From CAZIPZ01 sp964541075 (GTDB lineage: Bacteria > Acidobacteriota > Terriglobia > 20CM-2-55-15): 32,796 bases of DNA. Shown piece after piece: positions 31,430-32,796 of this stretch. Every line of letters begins with the position of its first letter. Position 1 is the stretch's first letter. Below the pieces are notes generated by a model. That model had not been told where the DNA came from. It worked only from the letters and a program-made list of their open reading frames with translations, and did not search any database. The stretch spans positions 1-32,796 of the forward strand of contig CAZIPZ010000015.1 in the NCBI GenBank assembly GCA_964541075.1, read 5' to 3'. The position numbers and the translations under genes were made by a program.

Positions 31430-32776
31430 ATGAAAACTACGGCGATCCTACTGTTTGCTCTTCTTTTGATGAATCAGCAGGAACAAGCGGCCCTTGCAGA
31501 ATTCCAATTGCAGCGGTCAGAGCGTTTGGAAAGACAGAAGGATGTTCATTCTGAGGGCTTGGTCCGTGAGGCGACCGTCGTCTTCTTTCCCGGTGCGGTA
31601 AAGACCGATGTCAAACTTCAATCCACCGACCGTCTGCCGGACGCCAAAGGACTGGTAAACGTTGAGCGGAGGTCGAACCTAACGAGCATTGAAGTCCGAC
31701 TGCAAGGGCTAACGCCGGCCACTCTGTTCGGTGGCGATTACAACACGTACGTGCTCTGGATTATTTCGCCCGAAGGTCAAGCGGCGAATGCCGGTGAATT
31801 CAAACTAAACGACAGCGCTGCGGAACTGACCTACGCGACTACGCTTAGCGCCTTTGGAATGATAGTGACGGCCGAGCCACACTATTTGGTGAGCGCACCA
31901 AGTCGCTTCGTAGTCCTTGAATACAGGCAGAGCGGTGGATCGCTCGAAGCACCCGTAGTTGAGTATCGAGGCATCGGCGGCGGCTACAACTTCGAGCGCG
32001 CAACCCTGGCTGGCGCGCCAAAAGCAAAAGGAGAAGTCCTCACCGGCCTTCGCCAGGCATGGACCGCCGTGCGCCTCGCGCGCAGCGGTGGACTGCAATG
32101 GGCGGCGGCCGAGTTTGCGTATGTCCAGCAGGTGCTTGCCGAGATCCTCGAAGTTTCCAAAAACAGCGGCAACGAACGAATTTTAGAACCGAGAGCTCGA
32201 GAACTTGTGCGGCTTGCCTCAGGCGTGCAGCGTCTCGCGCATGATCGCGCTCTTTATGCAGAACTTCAAGACAGGCGGAATGATTCCAGCCGGGCGCTCG
32301 AACTCGAACAGACCGCTGGCATTGATGAACGGCAAGTCCGGCCATCCGGCTTGACCGAACCTCCGGCCGGAATGAAGGATTTTGAAAAGAGGCCGACTGG
32401 CGTGGTGTTTGCGGTTCCCGAGTCTTTCTTCCACTATCGACGGACAGACCTCCGTCCTGAAGGGGAGGAGCGGTTGATCGACATCGCAGAAATCCTCCGT
32501 ACACATGCAGGCATCGGAGGCATGTACATCCGGGTGCTGCTTGGCGATGCTCCGACCGCTTCCCCGGCCCAACAACTTCTCAGCGGACGTGCAGACGCGG
32601 TGCGCCGCTGCCTTGTTTCGGCCGGCATTACCGGCGTGTCCGTGAAGCGTTCAATGAATCAATCAGAGTCCGAGGCCTCTCATCTCACCGACGGCCAACG
32701 GGGCGCACAACCTCCGAAGATCGAGATCGTTATTGAGGATCGGCTCATTCCGATGTCCGAACGTATAGTCCAATGA
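31430..32776 (+). CDS. Exported protein with divergent OmpA-like C-terminal domain
   Basis: A 448-residue protein. I chose the ATG at 31430 because it begins a signal peptide (MKTTAILLFALLLM, cleaved near ALAEF); the open frame upstream is not protein-like. The middle has a beta-rich region (YNTYVLWIISPEGQAANAGEF) and a helical region. The C-terminal part (ESFFHYRRTDLRPEGEERLI, then RADAVRRCLVSAGI) resembles OmpA domains that hold peptidoglycan, with the final motif changed. It probably anchors an envelope structure. A precise function is not visible. A further 20 bases follow the stop to the end of the window. Confidence 0.7.
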   Translation: MKTTAILLFALLLMNQQEQAALAEFQLQRSERLERQKDVHSEGLVREATVVFFPGAVKTDVKLQSTDRLPDAKGLVNVERRSNLTSIEVRLQGLTPATLFGGDYNTYVLWIISPEGQAANAGEFKLNDSAAELTYATTLSAFGMIVTAEPHYLVSAPSRFVVLEYRQSGGSLEAPVVEYRGIGGGYNFERATLAGAPKAKGEVLTGLRQAWTAVRLARSGGLQWAAAEFAYVQQVLAEILEVSKNSGNERILEPRARELVRLASGVQRLAHDRALYAELQDRRNDSSRALELEQTAGIDERQVRPSGLTEPPAGMKDFEKRPTGVVFAVPESFFHYRRTDLRPEGEERLIDIAEILRTHAGIGGMYIRVLLGDAPTASPAQQLLSGRADAVRRCLVSAGITGVSVKRSMNQSESEASHLTDGQRGAQPPKIEIVIEDRLIPMSERIVQ

Positions 32777-32796
32777 AAGGGAGATATAGCCAGTAT

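Noticed and set aside
1..32796. tRNA or rRNA genes, CRISPR arrays, insertion sequences, prophage
   Set aside because: I found no tRNA-like stem with its T-loop motif, no regularly spaced repeats, and no transposase, integrase or phage protein in the translated frames.

Overview
The window looks like a chromosomal segment from a Gram-negative soil- or sediment-type bacterium with moderate to high GC. Outer-membrane style genes (AsmA-like, OmpA-like, a lipoprotein), a periplasmic sugar dehydrogenase and paired M16 peptidases support a Gram-negative cell. The mix recalls Acidobacteriota or a neighbouring phylum, but this is an inference from gene content and I cannot place it firmly. No rRNA, tRNA, CRISPR array, transposase or phage gene is visible.

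Layout. Positions 1-5064 hold housekeeping genes: the 3' part of a class I fructose-bisphosphate aldolase, a convergent AsmA-like gene, xseA, a TtcA-like tRNA thiolase and a thioredoxin-like protein. Positions 5136-16910 form an aromatic acyl-CoA island. It starts with hcrCAB for 4-hydroxybenzoyl-CoA reductase. Then come two regulators on the minus strand, a TetR protein and a BoxR/BzdR-type protein (XRE helix-turn-helix fused to a shikimate-kinase-like domain, a class known to sense benzoyl-CoA). Divergent from these is a six-gene operon: two paralogous aldehyde dehydrogenases, a crotonase, a short BoxB-like diiron oxygenase, a thioredoxin-fold [2Fe-2S] protein and a NuoF-like NADH-binding flavoprotein. 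Positions 17013-24706 carry an M16 peptidase pair, a small membrane protein, a glycine-zipper lipoprotein, an asparaginase-family enzyme, a zinc-ribbon protein, and a threonine synthase followed by a MoaD/ThiS-like sulfur-carrier protein. Positions 24917-26710 carry an encapsulin nanocompartment with its encapsulated ferritin and a membrane protein. Positions 26781-32776 carry a PQQ-type sugar dehydrogenase, a family 2 glycosyltransferase, an aldo/keto reductase, a pterin carbinolamine dehydratase, a radical SAM protein and an OmpA-like protein.

How the island may work (inference). HcrCAB would remove the para-hydroxyl of 4-hydroxybenzoyl-CoA to give benzoyl-CoA or a close analogue. The BoxB-like oxygenase would epoxidise that ring. 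It keeps every diiron ligand I can align with BoxB but is about 100 residues shorter. The usual reductase BoxA and ring-opening enzyme BoxC are absent from the window. In their place sit a NuoE/NuoF-like NADH-to-iron-sulfur pair and a normal-size crotonase with two aldehyde dehydrogenases. The BoxR-type repressor probably acts at the divergent promoters, where the same 11-bp sequence covers both -10 elements in opposite orientation. This rearranged box-like pathway is the most promising candidate for an undescribed system here.
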